Source: CAYFMP01 sp964344215 (GTDB lineage Bacteria; Pseudomonadota; Alphaproteobacteria; Rhodospirillales; Casp-alpha2). From it: 56,148 nucleotides of DNA. The position numbers and the translations under genes were made by a program. The stretch lies in assembly GCA_964344215.1 (NCBI GenBank), contig CAYFMP010000017.1, positions 1 through 56,148 on the forward strand, written 5' to 3'. The notes beneath the pieces were generated by a model. That model did not search any database, had not been told where the DNA came from, and saw only the letters and a list, made by a program, of their open reading frames with translations. Positions 27,069-36,573 of the stretch are shown piece by piece. Position 1 is the first letter of the stretch, and every line of letters starts with the position of its first letter.

Positions 27069-27994
27069 GCTGCGTCTCCTCTGGCCGCGGCAACGGCGTT
27101 CTCTGGTACCGCTTCGAAAGCGTGGGTCGGGCACTGGACGACGCACACCAGGCACCCCTTGCAGTGTTCCAGGTCAACCAGCGGATAGTCCTCCGGATCG
27201 TTCGAAATCACACCATCCGGGCAGAACGACCCACAGATCCAAGTGCACTTGTGGCAAAGCTCCTTGTCGAGCACCGGCCGCATGGTCCGCCATAGACCTG
27301 TGCGCACCTGGACGCTGGTGGCGGTGGCGTGAATGGCCGGTGCCGAGAGGTCGGCGCTGTCCAGTGGCAGGTCGATCCAATCCGGTGGAGATGCTTCGCC
27401 GCCGTCCGGTGCCGCCGCAGTGGCGACGATCCCTTCGGTCTTCGCAAGCGCATCAAACGCCTGCTTGGCGCGCCTCCAGTTGTCGGCGACCGCGGCCTCG
27501 CCGAGTCCGGCCAGTTCCTGTTGGAGTGCCGTCTTAAAAGCGGTCTCGGATACGACGCCGACGAGCCGGGCGGCGGCAGCCGCGCAAACGGCGCCGATGT
27601 GGGCGCGTTCCGCCGCCTCCTCGCCGCCGATCGGCGCCAGGGTGACGATCCGGGCCGGCGTCTTCAAGCGGTTGCGCCAGGTATCGGCGTTTTCGTTGCC
27701 GATGATCAGCAGCACGCTGTGGGCATCGACGCCGTCCATGATTCCGGCTGCCGGGACGCTGATGAGGGTATCGTCGGCGACGACAACGAGGTCGGGACGG
27801 GAGATGACGCCGCGTTCGTGGATCGAATCCCGGTCGGCGCGAACGTAGGCGAAGATCGGAGCCCCGCGGCGCTCGGCGCCGTAGCGCGGCGCGTCCTGGA
27901 CCTCGAAACCCTCGCCAAAGAATGCCGTGCCCAGGATACGGCTGGCGGTCTTCATGCCGTGTCCGCCGCGTCCGTGAAAGCGGATTCGATACAT
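27065..27994 (-). CDS. 2-oxoacid:ferredoxin oxidoreductase, fused gamma-delta subunit
   Basis: A 309-residue fusion. Residues 1-190 are the gamma domain, with RFHGRGGHGMKTASRILGTAFF at the start and AERRGAPIFAYVRAD. Residues about 245-295 form a two-cluster ferredoxin domain with CHKCTWICGSFCPDG and CKGCLVCVVQCPTHAF, the delta-type module. The linker between them is Ala-rich and of low complexity. The first cluster is slightly irregular (CxxCx3Cx3C). The ATG has AAGGAGA upstream and begins 24 bp after the dehydrogenase gene. In many bacteria gamma and delta are separate, so the fusion is a useful marker of the clade. Confidence 0.9.
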   Translation of the reverse strand: MYRIRFHGRGGHGMKTASRILGTAFFGEGFEVQDAPRYGAERRGAPIFAYVRADRDSIHERGVISRPDLVVVADDTLISVPAAGIMDGVDAHSVLLIIGNENADTWRNRLKTPARIVTLAPIGGEEAAERAHIGAVCAAAAARLVGVVSETAFKTALQQELAGLGEAAVADNWRRAKQAFDALAKTEGIVATAAAPDGGEASPPDWIDLPLDSADLSAPAIHATATSVQVRTGLWRTMRPVLDKELCHKCTWICGSFCPDGVISNDPEDYPLVDLEHCKGCLVCVVQCPTHAFEAVPENAVAAARGDAA

Positions 27995-28018
27995 CGGCTC
28001 TCCTTTCCCGCCACCGGC

Positions 28019-29131
28019 TCAGAACAGCGCCCACCGGCGTAGCGCCATCGCCGCCTTCACGCGTTCCATGGCCAGTGTCTTGGCGGCCTCACGAAGGGGG
28101 ATCTTGCGGTCCCTGGCGATTTCCAGGATGGCCAGGGTGTTGGCGCGGATCTTTTCCTTGATGGTGTCGAAGGCCGCCGTCTCGCCGGCGCCGGCGTATT
28201 CCATGGCGGCGCAGATGACGCCGCCGGCGTTGGCGATGAAATCCGGGAGGTTGACGACGCCACGCTCGTGCAGTCGGTGTTCGGCATCCACGGTCGCGGG
28301 AATGTTGGCGCCCTGCAGGATCAGCCTGGCGGTAATGCCGTCGACGTTGTCTTCGTGAATAACGTCGGGGCGCGCGGCCGGCACCAAGACGTCGCAATCG
28401 ACCGTGATGACGGCGTCGCGCTCCATGGTTTCGCCGACGCCGGCTTCGACGACGCTCTTGCCGTCCTTGCGCAGGGCATCAAGCGCATTGATGTCGAGGC
28501 CGCCGGGGTCGTGAACCATTCCCTTCGAATCGGCCGCCGCCACCAGCACGCAGCCGCGTTCGGCGAGGAAGCGGGCGGCGTGGGAGCCGACCGAGCCGAA
28601 CCCTTGTACGGCGATGCGTGCGCCGTTCAGTTCGATACCGGCGAACTCGGCCGCCACGTCGGCGGCGTGGGCGAGGCCGTAGCCTGTCGCCCCCAGCTCG
28701 TCGAGCGGAATGCCGCCGAATTCGCGGGGCAGGCCGACGGCGCGCCCGATCTCGTCGTGGACCCAAGCCATGCACTCCTCGTCGGTGCCCATGTCGGGGC
28801 CGAACACGTACATGTCCTCGCCCTTGAGCGCACAGGCCATGGCGCGGATCAGCTTCTCCTTTTCGGCCTTGGGCATGGCGGGGTCGCCGACCATGACCGA
28901 TTTGCCGCCGCCGTGTTTGAGGCCGGCGGCGGCGTTCTTCAGGGTCATGGCGCGGGCCAGGCGGAAGCATTCCTCTACGGTCACGTCCGGCGCCATTCGA
29001 AGGCCGCCGATCGAGGGCCCGATGGCGACGTTGTCGATGACCAGAATCGCTTTCAATCCGATCGCGTCGTCCTGGACATGGATGATCTTGAGGGGACCCA
29101 GTTCGTCTGCGAATGCGAAGACATCTGACAT
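28019..29131 (-). CDS. Glu/Leu/Phe/Val dehydrogenase
   Basis: A 370-residue amino acid dehydrogenase. The catalytic domain has GPSIGGLRMAPDVT, LKHGGGKSVMVGDP (catalytic Lys region) and FGPDMGTDE. The nucleotide-binding domain has VQGFGSVGSHAARFL, followed by LQGANIPAT and NAGGVICAAMEY. At 370 residues it is shorter than classical hexameric glutamate dehydrogenase (about 420-450) and closer to Leu/Val/Phe dehydrogenases. AGGAGGA precedes the ATG. It heads the operon leading into the 2-oxoacid oxidoreductase, so its 2-oxoacid product is probably the next enzyme's substrate. Confidence 0.9.
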   Translation of the reverse strand: MSDVFAFADELGPLKIIHVQDDAIGLKAILVIDNVAIGPSIGGLRMAPDVTVEECFRLARAMTLKNAAAGLKHGGGKSVMVGDPAMPKAEKEKLIRAMACALKGEDMYVFGPDMGTDEECMAWVHDEIGRAVGLPREFGGIPLDELGATGYGLAHAADVAAEFAGIELNGARIAVQGFGSVGSHAARFLAERGCVLVAAADSKGMVHDPGGLDINALDALRKDGKSVVEAGVGETMERDAVITVDCDVLVPAARPDVIHEDNVDGITARLILQGANIPATVDAEHRLHERGVVNLPDFIANAGGVICAAMEYAGAGETAAFDTIKEKIRANTLAILEIARDRKIPLREAAKTLAMERVKAAMALRRWALF

Positions 29132-29501
29132 GGCTTATCCTCCTGTCCGTGCCGCGGCGGTAATCACGCAACCGGCCGCACCACCACACGACAGGCGGCT
29201 CAATGAACGCCGCGGCCATTTAGGATAACCCTCTCCACAACCCGGATCGCCGGATGTTTCGGTCCGTTGCTGCGGCGCTACGGACTACCGGCCACGCGCC
29301 GCCCATCAATTTGAAATAATGGCAAAAATCGGGGCCGAGTGCCATGAGGCGTATCAATCCCGGGAGCGACGGCAAAGTTGACCCACATCATGGCGTGAGA
29401 TGAGAAATAATTGTGTAATATTAAATAGATAGGAGGATCTCGGGCAGTTGCCGAAGGTCCCCCGAAAGCACGTGTGAGGATTGCCTCGGAGGAGGTGGAT
29501 T
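29132..29501. other. Divergent intergenic region before the RTX protein gene
   Basis: These 370 bp separate two divergent operons. The stretch 29395-29435 is strongly AT-rich, including TAATATTAAATAG, and probably holds the promoter of the RTX gene, but I could not assign a convincing -35 element. A strong GGAGGAGG at 29489-29496 sets the RTX start at GTG 29502. I see no gene or clear inverted repeat here. Confidence 0.4.
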
Positions 29502-32500
29502 GTGAGCGTGGTCAAATCGAGAATTCCGTTAACGGGCACCGAAGGCGCTGCCGTGGTGGTGGCCGTACCCGGCGAGCCCGTGGTTCTGCCGAGAGGGTTT
29601 GCGCTTGTTGACGCGGCGTTCCACCGCGACGGCATGGATCTGGTGCTGGTCGCCCCCGACGGCCGGCAAGTGATCGTGCGCGGATTCTATAGTGGCGATA
29701 CGCTGCCGACCCTGCGCGGTGCCGACGGCGCCCAGATCAGCGGTGAAATCGCCGCCACCATGGCTGGCCCGCAGACACCAGGCCAGGTCGCCCTGGCCGA
29801 GGCCGAGGCGCTGGCCGGTGAGCCCATCGGCCAGGTCAACACGGTAAGCGGCCGCGCCTTCATCAACCGCACCGACGGCACTCGGATCGAGGCCGAAATC
29901 GACCAACCGCTGTACAAGGGAGACGTCCTCGAAACCGAGGAGGACGGAGCGATCGGCGTCGTGCTTGCCGACGAGACCACGTTCTCGATGGGCGGCGACG
30001 GCCGCATGGTGCTGGACGAGATGATCTACGATCCGGCCACCCAGGAAGGAGCGTTGTCGCTGTTCGTCGTCAAGGGCGTATACACGTTCGTCAGCGGGCT
30101 GGTCTCGAAGACTGACCCCGACGGCATGGTCATCGACCTGCCGGTCGGCACCATCGGTATCCGCGGCACCCAGCTCGGTATCGAGTTCACCGACGGCCAA
30201 AACCTGACCGCCGTGATGATGCGCGAGGCCGACGGCTATGTCGGCGAGGTGGTGTTGAGCAATCCGTTCGGCTCGGTGGTCATGAACCAGGCCAACCAGG
30301 TCGTCTTCGCCGGGGCCGGCGACGTTCCGCCCGAACCCCGGGCGTCCGTCGATGACGCCGATATCGTCGACATGTTCGGCACCACGCTCCAGCATCTGCC
30401 GAGCGTCTACGGCCAGGAGAACGATTACAATACGCAAGCCGCCGAAGGCGGCGGCGAGCTCGAGGAGTTCACGACCGAGGGCGGCGAGGCGGAGGAAGCG
30501 CCCACCGTCGATGAAACGATCCGGGTCATCGCGGGCGACTACACGGAGGCGCCCGAAGCGCCGGTTGCCGCCCCCGTCCTAGAAGCGGAAACGCCGTCGG
30601 CGGCCGAAGAGCCGGAGGCCGAGGAAGCGGTAACACCGACACGCCGCGCCGATCTGGCGCCCGCCGCCGAAATGCCGCTGCCGACCGTCGAGGACCTTGG
30701 CGTCGTCAGCGACTATCCGCCGGTCGCGTTCGACGCCACCGCGGCGACCGCTGAGGACCAATCGGTCAGCGGTCAGCTCTATGCGACCGATGTCGACAAC
30801 GACGCCTTGACCTTCGCCCTCGACGCAAGCCCCGAGCGGGGCAGCGTCGTCGTCAATGCGGACGGCACCTACACCTATACGCCGGACCCCGATTACTATG
30901 GCATCGACACCTTCAGCTACGTCGTTTCCGACGGCCAAGGCGGAGAGACGACGGCGACCGTGACCATCGAAATCGAGCCCGTTCCCGAAACGCCGATCCT
31001 GACGGTGAGTGCGGCTTCCGGGGCCGAGGACACGGCGATTCCGCTTGGCGTTGCCGCCGAGGTCGCCGGCAACGAGGCGATCGCCTCGCTCGGCGTCGCC
31101 AACCTGCCGGGCGGCGCCACCCTTTCGGCCGGCACCGACAACGGCGACGGCACCTGGACGCTGCTGCCCGGTGATCTGGTCGGGTTGATCCTTACGCCCC
31201 CGGACGATTTCTCCGGCGATCTCGACCTCCTCGTCACCGCCTATTCGACCGACGGCGGTGCCGCCAACGCCAGTCTCGGCGTTGTCGTGGCGCCGGTTCC
31301 CGATCTGCCCGTAGTCACGGTTCAGGCCGTTTCGGGTGCCGAGGACACGGCGATTCCGCTTAGCGTCGCGGCCGATGTGCCGGGCGCCGAGGAGGTCGCC
31401 TTGGTGACCATCTCCAGCGTGCCCGAGGGCGCCAGCCTGTCGGCCGGCGACGACAACGGCGACGGCAGTTGGACGCTGCTGCCGGCCGATCTCGACGGCC
31501 TGATGCTCACCCCGCCGCCGGATTCGACGGCAGACATCGATCTTTCGGTCGAAGCGGTATCGACCGACGGCGGCACTGCGAGCGCCGGCTTCACCGTGGC
31601 GGTGACGGCGGTTCCCGACCTGCCGGTGTTGACCGTGCAGGCGGCGGCCGGCGTCGAGGACGCGGCGATTCCGCTGACCATCACGGCCGAGGTGCCCGGC
31701 GCCGAGGACGTCGCCTCCGTCACCATTGGCGGCGTGCCCGAAGGGGCGACGCTGTCAGCCGGCACCGATAACGGCGACGGCACGTGGTCGTTGCTGCCCG
31801 ACGACCTCATCGGTCTGACCCTGACGCCGCCGGCGGACGTCAGCGGCACCTTCGAGTTGACGGTCAATGCCGTTTCCACCGACGGCGGCACGGCCGATGC
31901 CGGTTTCTCGGTCGCCGTCACGGCGGTACCCGATGTTCCGATGCTCAGCGTACGGGGCGCGCGGGGCGACGAGGACACGGCGATTCCGCTCGCCATCGCG
32001 GCCGAAGTGCCCGGCACCGAACAGTTGGCGTCGGTCGTCGTCGCCGGCGTGCCTCAGGGTGCGATGCTGTCGGCCGGGACCGACAACGGCGACGGCACAT
32101 GGACGCTGCTGCCAGCCGATCTGGACGGCCTGACGATCACGCCGCCGCCCGAATCCCACGTCGATTTCGGCCTCTCGGTGATGGCGATCTCGACCGACGG
32201 CGGCACCGCCAGCGCCGGACTTCAGGTCAGCGTGGCGGCGGTCGCCGAGGCGCCGCAACTCGAGGTGTCCGACATCGCCGTCGGCGGCGAAGGGCCGCCG
32301 GGCGACGACATCGTCATCGGCACCCGCGGCGAGGACGTCCTCTACGGCGGCGGCGGCGACGATCTGGTCGTCGGCTGGACCGGCGCCGACGTCATCTACG
32401 GCGACAGCGGCACCGCCGGAGAAGCCAGCGTCGTTGCGCTCGACATCATGGCTTCGCTCGAAGGCGCCGAGCCGACCGATACGCTGAGCGTCAGCGTCGG

Positions 32501-33185
32501 CAACGTGCCCGAAGGGGCGTCGCTGTCGGCCGGTACCGATCAGGGCGACGGCACTTGGGTGCTGAGCGCCGACGACCTCGACGGCCTGACCCTGACCCTG
32601 CCGGAGGGCCAGACGGGCGAATTCCGGCTGAGCGTCCAGGCCACCGAGACCGAGACCGATCCAGACACCGGCGAGACCGCCACCGCCACCACGTCGGCCG
32701 CCATCAACGTCACCTACGGCGGCGCCGAAGCGGGCGACGACATCCTGATTGGCGGCCGCGGCGACGACGTCATCCACGGCGAAGCCGGTGATGACGCTCT
32801 GTTCGGCGATCGCGGCGAGGACGTCCTCTACGGCGGCGCCGGCGACGATGCGCTGTTCGGCGGGCGCGGCGCCGACGTCATTCACGGCGGCCGCGGCGAC
32901 GACGTGCTCAGGGGCGGCAGCGGCGTCGACACCTTCGTGTTCGAGGCCGACGGCGGCGCCGATGTAATCGAGGATTTCCGCCTGGACGAGGTTCTGCGCT
33001 TCGAGGGACCTGAGTTCGGCGGCTCCAAACCGGAGGTCACTTCGAACGGCGACGGCACCGTAAGGATCGCCTTCAGCGAGCAGAACGTCGAGGTGACCGT
33101 CGACAACGTCGATCTCGAGCAGCAAGGCTACACGGTCACCGAGGACGGAGATTCCGTCGTCGTCACCTTCCATGACCTGGAGTGA
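29502..33185 (+). CDS. Giant FecR/cadherin-like/RTX secreted protein
   Basis: A 1227-residue acidic protein starting at GTG 29502, six bases after GGAGGAGG. Order: an N-terminal region, a FecR-like domain (about residues 110-228) with KGDVLETEEDGAIGVVLAD and PVGTIGIRGTQLG, an acidic linker, one cadherin/VCBS-like domain (about 405-490) with NADGTYTYTPDPDYYGIDTF, four 105-residue repeats (494-913), a first block of calcium-binding RTX nonapeptides (about 928-972), a fifth degenerate repeat, and a second RTX block (about 1075-1145) before a typical type I secretion tail. There is no signal peptide, as expected for type I secretion. Likely a surface adhesin. No ABC transporter or membrane fusion genes lie in the window. 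Confidence 0.85.
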   Translation: MSVVKSRIPLTGTEGAAVVVAVPGEPVVLPRGFALVDAAFHRDGMDLVLVAPDGRQVIVRGFYSGDTLPTLRGADGAQISGEIAATMAGPQTPGQVALAEAEALAGEPIGQVNTVSGRAFINRTDGTRIEAEIDQPLYKGDVLETEEDGAIGVVLADETTFSMGGDGRMVLDEMIYDPATQEGALSLFVVKGVYTFVSGLVSKTDPDGMVIDLPVGTIGIRGTQLGIEFTDGQNLTAVMMREADGYVGEVVLSNPFGSVVMNQANQVVFAGAGDVPPEPRASVDDADIVDMFGTTLQHLPSVYGQENDYNTQAAEGGGELEEFTTEGGEAEEAPTVDETIRVIAGDYTEAPEAPVAAPVLEAETPSAAEEPEAEEAVTPTRRADLAPAAEMPLPTVEDLGVVSDYPPVAFDATAATAEDQSVSGQLYATDVDNDALTFALDASPERGSVVVNADGTYTYTPDPDYYGIDTFSYVVSDGQGGETTATVTIEIEPVPETPILTVSAASGAEDTAIPLGVAAEVAGNEAIASLGVANLPGGATLSAGTDNGDGTWTLLPGDLVGLILTPPDDFSGDLDLLVTAYSTDGGAANASLGVVVAPVPDLPVVTVQAVSGAEDTAIPLSVAADVPGAEEVALVTISSVPEGASLSAGDDNGDGSWTLLPADLDGLMLTPPPDSTADIDLSVEAVSTDGGTASAGFTVAVTAVPDLPVLTVQAAAGVEDAAIPLTITAEVPGAEDVASVTIGGVPEGATLSAGTDNGDGTWSLLPDDLIGLTLTPPADVSGTFELTVNAVSTDGGTADAGFSVAVTAVPDVPMLSVRGARGDEDTAIPLAIAAEVPGTEQLASVVVAGVPQGAMLSAGTDNGDGTWTLLPADLDGLTITPPPESHVDFGLSVMAISTDGGTASAGLQVSVAAVAEAPQLEVSDIAVGGEGPPGDDIVIGTRGEDVLYGGGGDDLVVGWTGADVIYGDSGTAGEASVVALDIMASLEGAEPTDTLSVSVGNVPEGASLSAGTDQGDGTWVLSADDLDGLTLTLPEGQTGEFRLSVQATETETDPDTGETATATTSAAINVTYGGAEAGDDILIGGRGDDVIHGEAGDDALFGDRGEDVLYGGAGDDALFGGRGADVIHGGRGDDVLRGGSGVDTFVFEADGGADVIEDFRLDEVLRFEGPEFGGSKPEVTSNGDGTVRIAFSEQNVEVTVDNVDLEQQGYTVTEDGDSVVVTFHDLE
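30981..32240 (+). repeat. Four tandem 315-bp coding repeats
   Basis: Repeat starts lie at 30981, 31296, 31611 and 31926, with the next boundary at 32241, so the period is exactly 315 bp (105 residues) each time. Every unit starts VP-x-x-P and holds EDTAIPL-like, GATLSAGTDNGDGTW-like and STDGGTA-like segments. The units differ at many positions, so they are not recent perfect duplications. A fifth, shortened unit lies at about 32424-32715, after the first RTX block. Confidence 0.9.
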
Positions 33186-33246
33186 GCGGTAACGGATAGT
33201 GACCGATCAGCCCCCGGAATGCGCCGTGTTCGGATCTGCCAACTAC

Positions 33247-34059
33247 TTAAAAAGCGAAGTCGACGGTCGACCGTCCGTTCGGCTGAACCTCAAGCGGGCG
33301 CTCGAGCACGCCGAGCACGCTGTGCCAGACCTTCAGTAAATAATGACCCGGCGGGACTGCGGTGATCTCGAAGCGGCCGTGGTCGTCGACCACGGCAAAG
33401 TAGGGATTGCGGGCGACGAAGACATATGCATGCATGAAATGGTGGGCGTCGCATTCCACTTTCATCACATTGCCCTGACGCAATTCGATGCGTGAGGAGA
33501 CGATGTTTCCCCTTCGCGGCTGAGAGACATTGAAGACGTTTCGTCGCGTCAGCCCGACCAACTCGTAAATGTGGATATTGTGCAGCACAGGATCCGAATT
33601 GATGGCCTCCAGTTCGCCGCCGTTCCTCATCACCGATAGGGCCGGCTCGAACCGGCAGTTCTTCTGATCGATGACGATCTTCTTGCTGGCGGCGCTGAAC
33701 CGCTTGCCGCGGGTGACGCCCTCCAGATAGACGACTGCGTCGAGCAGGGCCTCGCCGTTTCCGCGAATGACCGACCGGGTCACCATGCCCTCGCCGCAGG
33801 CGGCGTTGTTCTTGTTGATCAGATAGGATGCGTTTCTGGGGCGGGCGCTACCCAAATGCACTTGGCCGGCGATGGTGCCGCCGTCGGGCACGGTCGTGAC
33901 TTCGTAGTTCGCGGCCTGGGCTTGCAGAGCGAGGAAAGTCGACACGCCGCAAATCGCCAGCGCCATTGTCCTCGGCAGGAGGCGTCGTCGAGGCGATGCC
34001 GAACGTCTGCCAAGAAGGCCACCGGTCGGGATTTGGTCGATCGGAGTAGGAACGTGCAT
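33247..34059 (-). CDS. Periplasmic cupredoxin/carboxypeptidase-regulatory-like protein, paralogue 1
   Basis: An exported protein of 270 residues from ATG 34059; a start at 33966 (MALAICGVSTFLAL) would give a conventional signal peptide, and the choice is open. The mature part shares the layout of the protein at 46074: DGGTIAGQV near the start, DQKNCRF, NSDPVLHNIHIYE, CDAHHFMH, and a C-terminal Ig-like fold with FEITAVPPGHYLLKVWH. The His of LHN and the Cys-x2-His-x2-Met set could bind copper like a cupredoxin, but copper binding is inference. It is divergent from the sensor kinase gene, which suggests it is part of the same regulated system. Confidence 0.75.
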   Translation of the reverse strand: MHVPTPIDQIPTGGLLGRRSASPRRRLLPRTMALAICGVSTFLALQAQAANYEVTTVPDGGTIAGQVHLGSARPRNASYLINKNNAACGEGMVTRSVIRGNGEALLDAVVYLEGVTRGKRFSAASKKIVIDQKNCRFEPALSVMRNGGELEAINSDPVLHNIHIYELVGLTRRNVFNVSQPRRGNIVSSRIELRQGNVMKVECDAHHFMHAYVFVARNPYFAVVDDHGRFEITAVPPGHYLLKVWHSVLGVLERPLEVQPNGRSTVDFAF

Positions 34060-34242
34060 GCAGTCAGGCTTTCCGAGTAGGACAGGACTGCGGATTCTAG
34101 GTCCTGGTTGAGCCGGTTGCAAACCACCGTGTTCGTCACCGTCCCAGCGCTCCGGTTGATCTGCCGGCGATCAAGTGCTGTTGTATGCGGTGGCCTCTTC
34201 CCGGCCGACAAGCCGTGGCCGCAAACTGGGATCGGCAGCGCG

Positions 34243-36564
34243 ATGATCACATCCTATCGATTTCCGCTCGGGATACGTGGCCGGTTGACGTTGTGGTTCG
34301 TGCTGGCCGCCGTCGGCGCGCTAGTGATCGGCGGCATCGTCGTTTATGCGACTGGCGTCGCTTCCATCCAGGGCACCCTCGGTCAGACCTACTGCCAGAT
34401 CGCCAGCCGCATCGTCGGTCAAGTCGAGGAACGCTTTCGACGCGAGACCGCCATCGTTCAGAACATCGCAACCGACGTGTTGACCACCGAGGTGCTGCTG
34501 GAATGGGGCGATGCCTATCGCAACCGGCCGGAACAGTGGATCGCCGCCCGGCTCGACGGCTTGGAGAAGGCCTGGCGGGCGGCGGGCGACGAAACGAAGC
34601 GCTTGGCCTCGCTGCATCCTCAGTTGTCGAATCGACTGGGCGTCCTCGCCGGGCTGCAACAGAACTTGGTGCGGCGGTTCTCCGTCTACGACCTTTACGG
34701 CGTGATTGTCGCCGCCAGCGCACAATCGGCCCACCGGATCGTTCGCAACCAGTCGTGGTTCAAGGCGGTGTCGAAGATGAAGACGCATTTCATCTACCTC
34801 GAACTGATTTCGAACGATAAGGTTCTCAGCGTCGTCACACCGGTCTGGGGCGGTGTCGATATCGTCGGCTACGTGGTCGCCGACTATGAAAGCGCGTTGA
34901 TCGCCGAAGCGGTCGACAACATTCAGTTCGGCGATTCGGGGAAGGCGGTGCTGGTCGACCACGCCGGCGTACCGCTGCAAGGCACGCCGCACGATTACCT
35001 AATTCAAGCGATGTCCCGCCGACCGGCGGCGGCTTCCGATGGTGCAGCGCGCGGCGGCGGTTCGTCGCCGTATTGGATCGCTCTCGAGCCACGGCGCCGG
35101 TGGCCGCTGTCGGAGCGTCTCGCCTGTGTCGCCCCGGTCGAGTTGCTCAACGCCTATCGCAGCGATTTCCAGCAGCCGCCGTGGTCGGTGATCGTTACCC
35201 AGGCGCCGAACGAGAGCTACAAGGCCGTCGAGCGCCCGTTGCGCTCGTTCGCGTTGGCAGGCGTTGTCGGCATCTTCGTCATCGGGCTCGGCGGCGCCTT
35301 CATCGCCTGGCACATCGCCCTGCCGCTCAAGGAGTTGCAGTCCGGCGTCCAGCGATTCGCACACGGCGACCGCAACGAACTGGTCAAGGTTTCGAGCACC
35401 GACGAGATCGGAGAACTGGCCAGCGAATTCAACCGGATGGCGGAGCGGGTCGCGGCATCGGAGGCCGAACTACAGGCCTTCGCCAAGGCCGTCGAGGAGG
35501 CCACCGACGCGATTGTCATGACTACGCCGGACGGTGCCATCTACTACGCCAATCCGGCTTTCGAGGCCAATACCGGTTATGCCTTCGAGGAGGTTAAGGG
35601 ACAAACTCCATCGTTCCTGCGCGATCCCGAAGAAAATGCCGACACCTATGCGGAGATGTGGAAGGCGCTGACCGATGGGCACGCCTGGCGCGGGAACCTT
35701 TGGAACCGCCGCCGCGATGGAGAAGTGTATCCGGTCGATCTATCGATCAGCCCGGTCCATGACGAACACGGGCATCTGGTTTCATTGTTGGGGATTCACC
35801 GCGATATCACGCTGGCCCACGCATACCAGCAGCGCCTCGAAAAGGAGGTCGAAGAGCACACGCGCGAAATCGCCGAGACCCAGGGCCTTGCCGTCACCGG
35901 CCGCATGGCGAGCATGATCGCGCATGACCTCCGCAATGCGCTTTCGACCATCAAGATGAACCTGCAAATCCTTTTGCAACGCCACCAGGACCAGAGCGAG
36001 GCCGAACACGAACACTGTCGCATGGGCCTCGATCAGGTCCATTACATGGAAGAAATCCTGCGCGACATGCTGAGCTATGCCCGCCCGGAGAAGCTGCAAA
36101 CCGACTGGCACGATTTGTCGCAAATCCTCGATGAAACCCTGGTCGGCTTCCTGCCGTTGTTCGAGGATAAAGGCATCATCGTCGATCGAGAGGACACCAA
36201 GGCGCTTCCGAAGGTATATTGCGACCGCGTCAAGGTAATCGCGGTCCTTCGCAACCTGGTCGAAAACGCGTTGCTGGCGATGCCGGGCGGGGGTCGGTTG
36301 GCGCTGTCGGCGCATATTCTGATGGATTCGCCGGAATCGGCCGTTCGGGTCGAGGTCTGCGACAACGGCGTGGGGATTCCCGAAGACGCGCTTGCCGAGG
36401 TGTTCGAACCGTTTTTTACGACGCGCACGAAAGGCACCGGCCTTGGACTGGCGATCGTCAAGCGCATCGTCGAGCAGCACGGCGGCGAGATATCAATTGA
36501 TTCAGATCAAGGCCGAGGAACACGAGTTGCCTTTACCCTGCCAACGTTTCCAAACGAAATATGA
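34243..36564 (+). CDS. Membrane sensor histidine kinase (NtrB-like)
   Basis: A 773-residue kinase. TM1 (about residues 13-35) and TM2 (about 341-363) enclose a large periplasmic sensor of about 300 residues with a Cache-like look (VYDLYGVIVAAS, GYVVADYESALIAEAV). HAMP follows (about 365-410), then PAS (about 420-530), then the HisKA segment MIAHDLRNALS with the phospho-acceptor His, and HATPase boxes NLVENALLAM, DNGVGIPEDAL and GTGLGLAI. The ATG at 34243 is preferred because it starts right before TM1. It is followed after 9 bp by its cognate sigma-54 regulator. The periplasmic sensor suggests that the signal is external, perhaps the substrate of the downstream molybdoenzyme. Confidence 0.92.
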   Translation: MITSYRFPLGIRGRLTLWFVLAAVGALVIGGIVVYATGVASIQGTLGQTYCQIASRIVGQVEERFRRETAIVQNIATDVLTTEVLLEWGDAYRNRPEQWIAARLDGLEKAWRAAGDETKRLASLHPQLSNRLGVLAGLQQNLVRRFSVYDLYGVIVAASAQSAHRIVRNQSWFKAVSKMKTHFIYLELISNDKVLSVVTPVWGGVDIVGYVVADYESALIAEAVDNIQFGDSGKAVLVDHAGVPLQGTPHDYLIQAMSRRPAAASDGAARGGGSSPYWIALEPRRRWPLSERLACVAPVELLNAYRSDFQQPPWSVIVTQAPNESYKAVERPLRSFALAGVVGIFVIGLGGAFIAWHIALPLKELQSGVQRFAHGDRNELVKVSSTDEIGELASEFNRMAERVAASEAELQAFAKAVEEATDAIVMTTPDGAIYYANPAFEANTGYAFEEVKGQTPSFLRDPEENADTYAEMWKALTDGHAWRGNLWNRRRDGEVYPVDLSISPVHDEHGHLVSLLGIHRDITLAHAYQQRLEKEVEEHTREIAETQGLAVTGRMASMIAHDLRNALSTIKMNLQILLQRHQDQSEAEHEHCRMGLDQVHYMEEILRDMLSYARPEKLQTDWHDLSQILDETLVGFLPLFEDKGIIVDREDTKALPKVYCDRVKVIAVLRNLVENALLAMPGGGRLALSAHILMDSPESAVRVEVCDNGVGIPEDALAEVFEPFFTTRTKGTGLGLAIVKRIVEQHGGEISIDSDQGRGTRVAFTLPTFPNEI

Positions 36565-36573
36565 AACGGGCAA

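Noticed and set aside
24895..27177. A 760-residue fusion protein on the minus strand
   Set aside because: Only the last 307 residues are real (beta subunit); the upstream part is a shadow of the alpha subunit gene in another frame.
30981..32240. Direct repeats as a CRISPR or non-coding array
   Set aside because: The 315-bp period is in frame, the units are diverged at DNA level, and they encode a protein domain repeat.
34105..34120. TGG...TTGC resembling a sigma-54 promoter ahead of the sensor kinase gene
   Set aside because: The GG-GC offset is 13 bp instead of the required 12 and the -24 box is poor.
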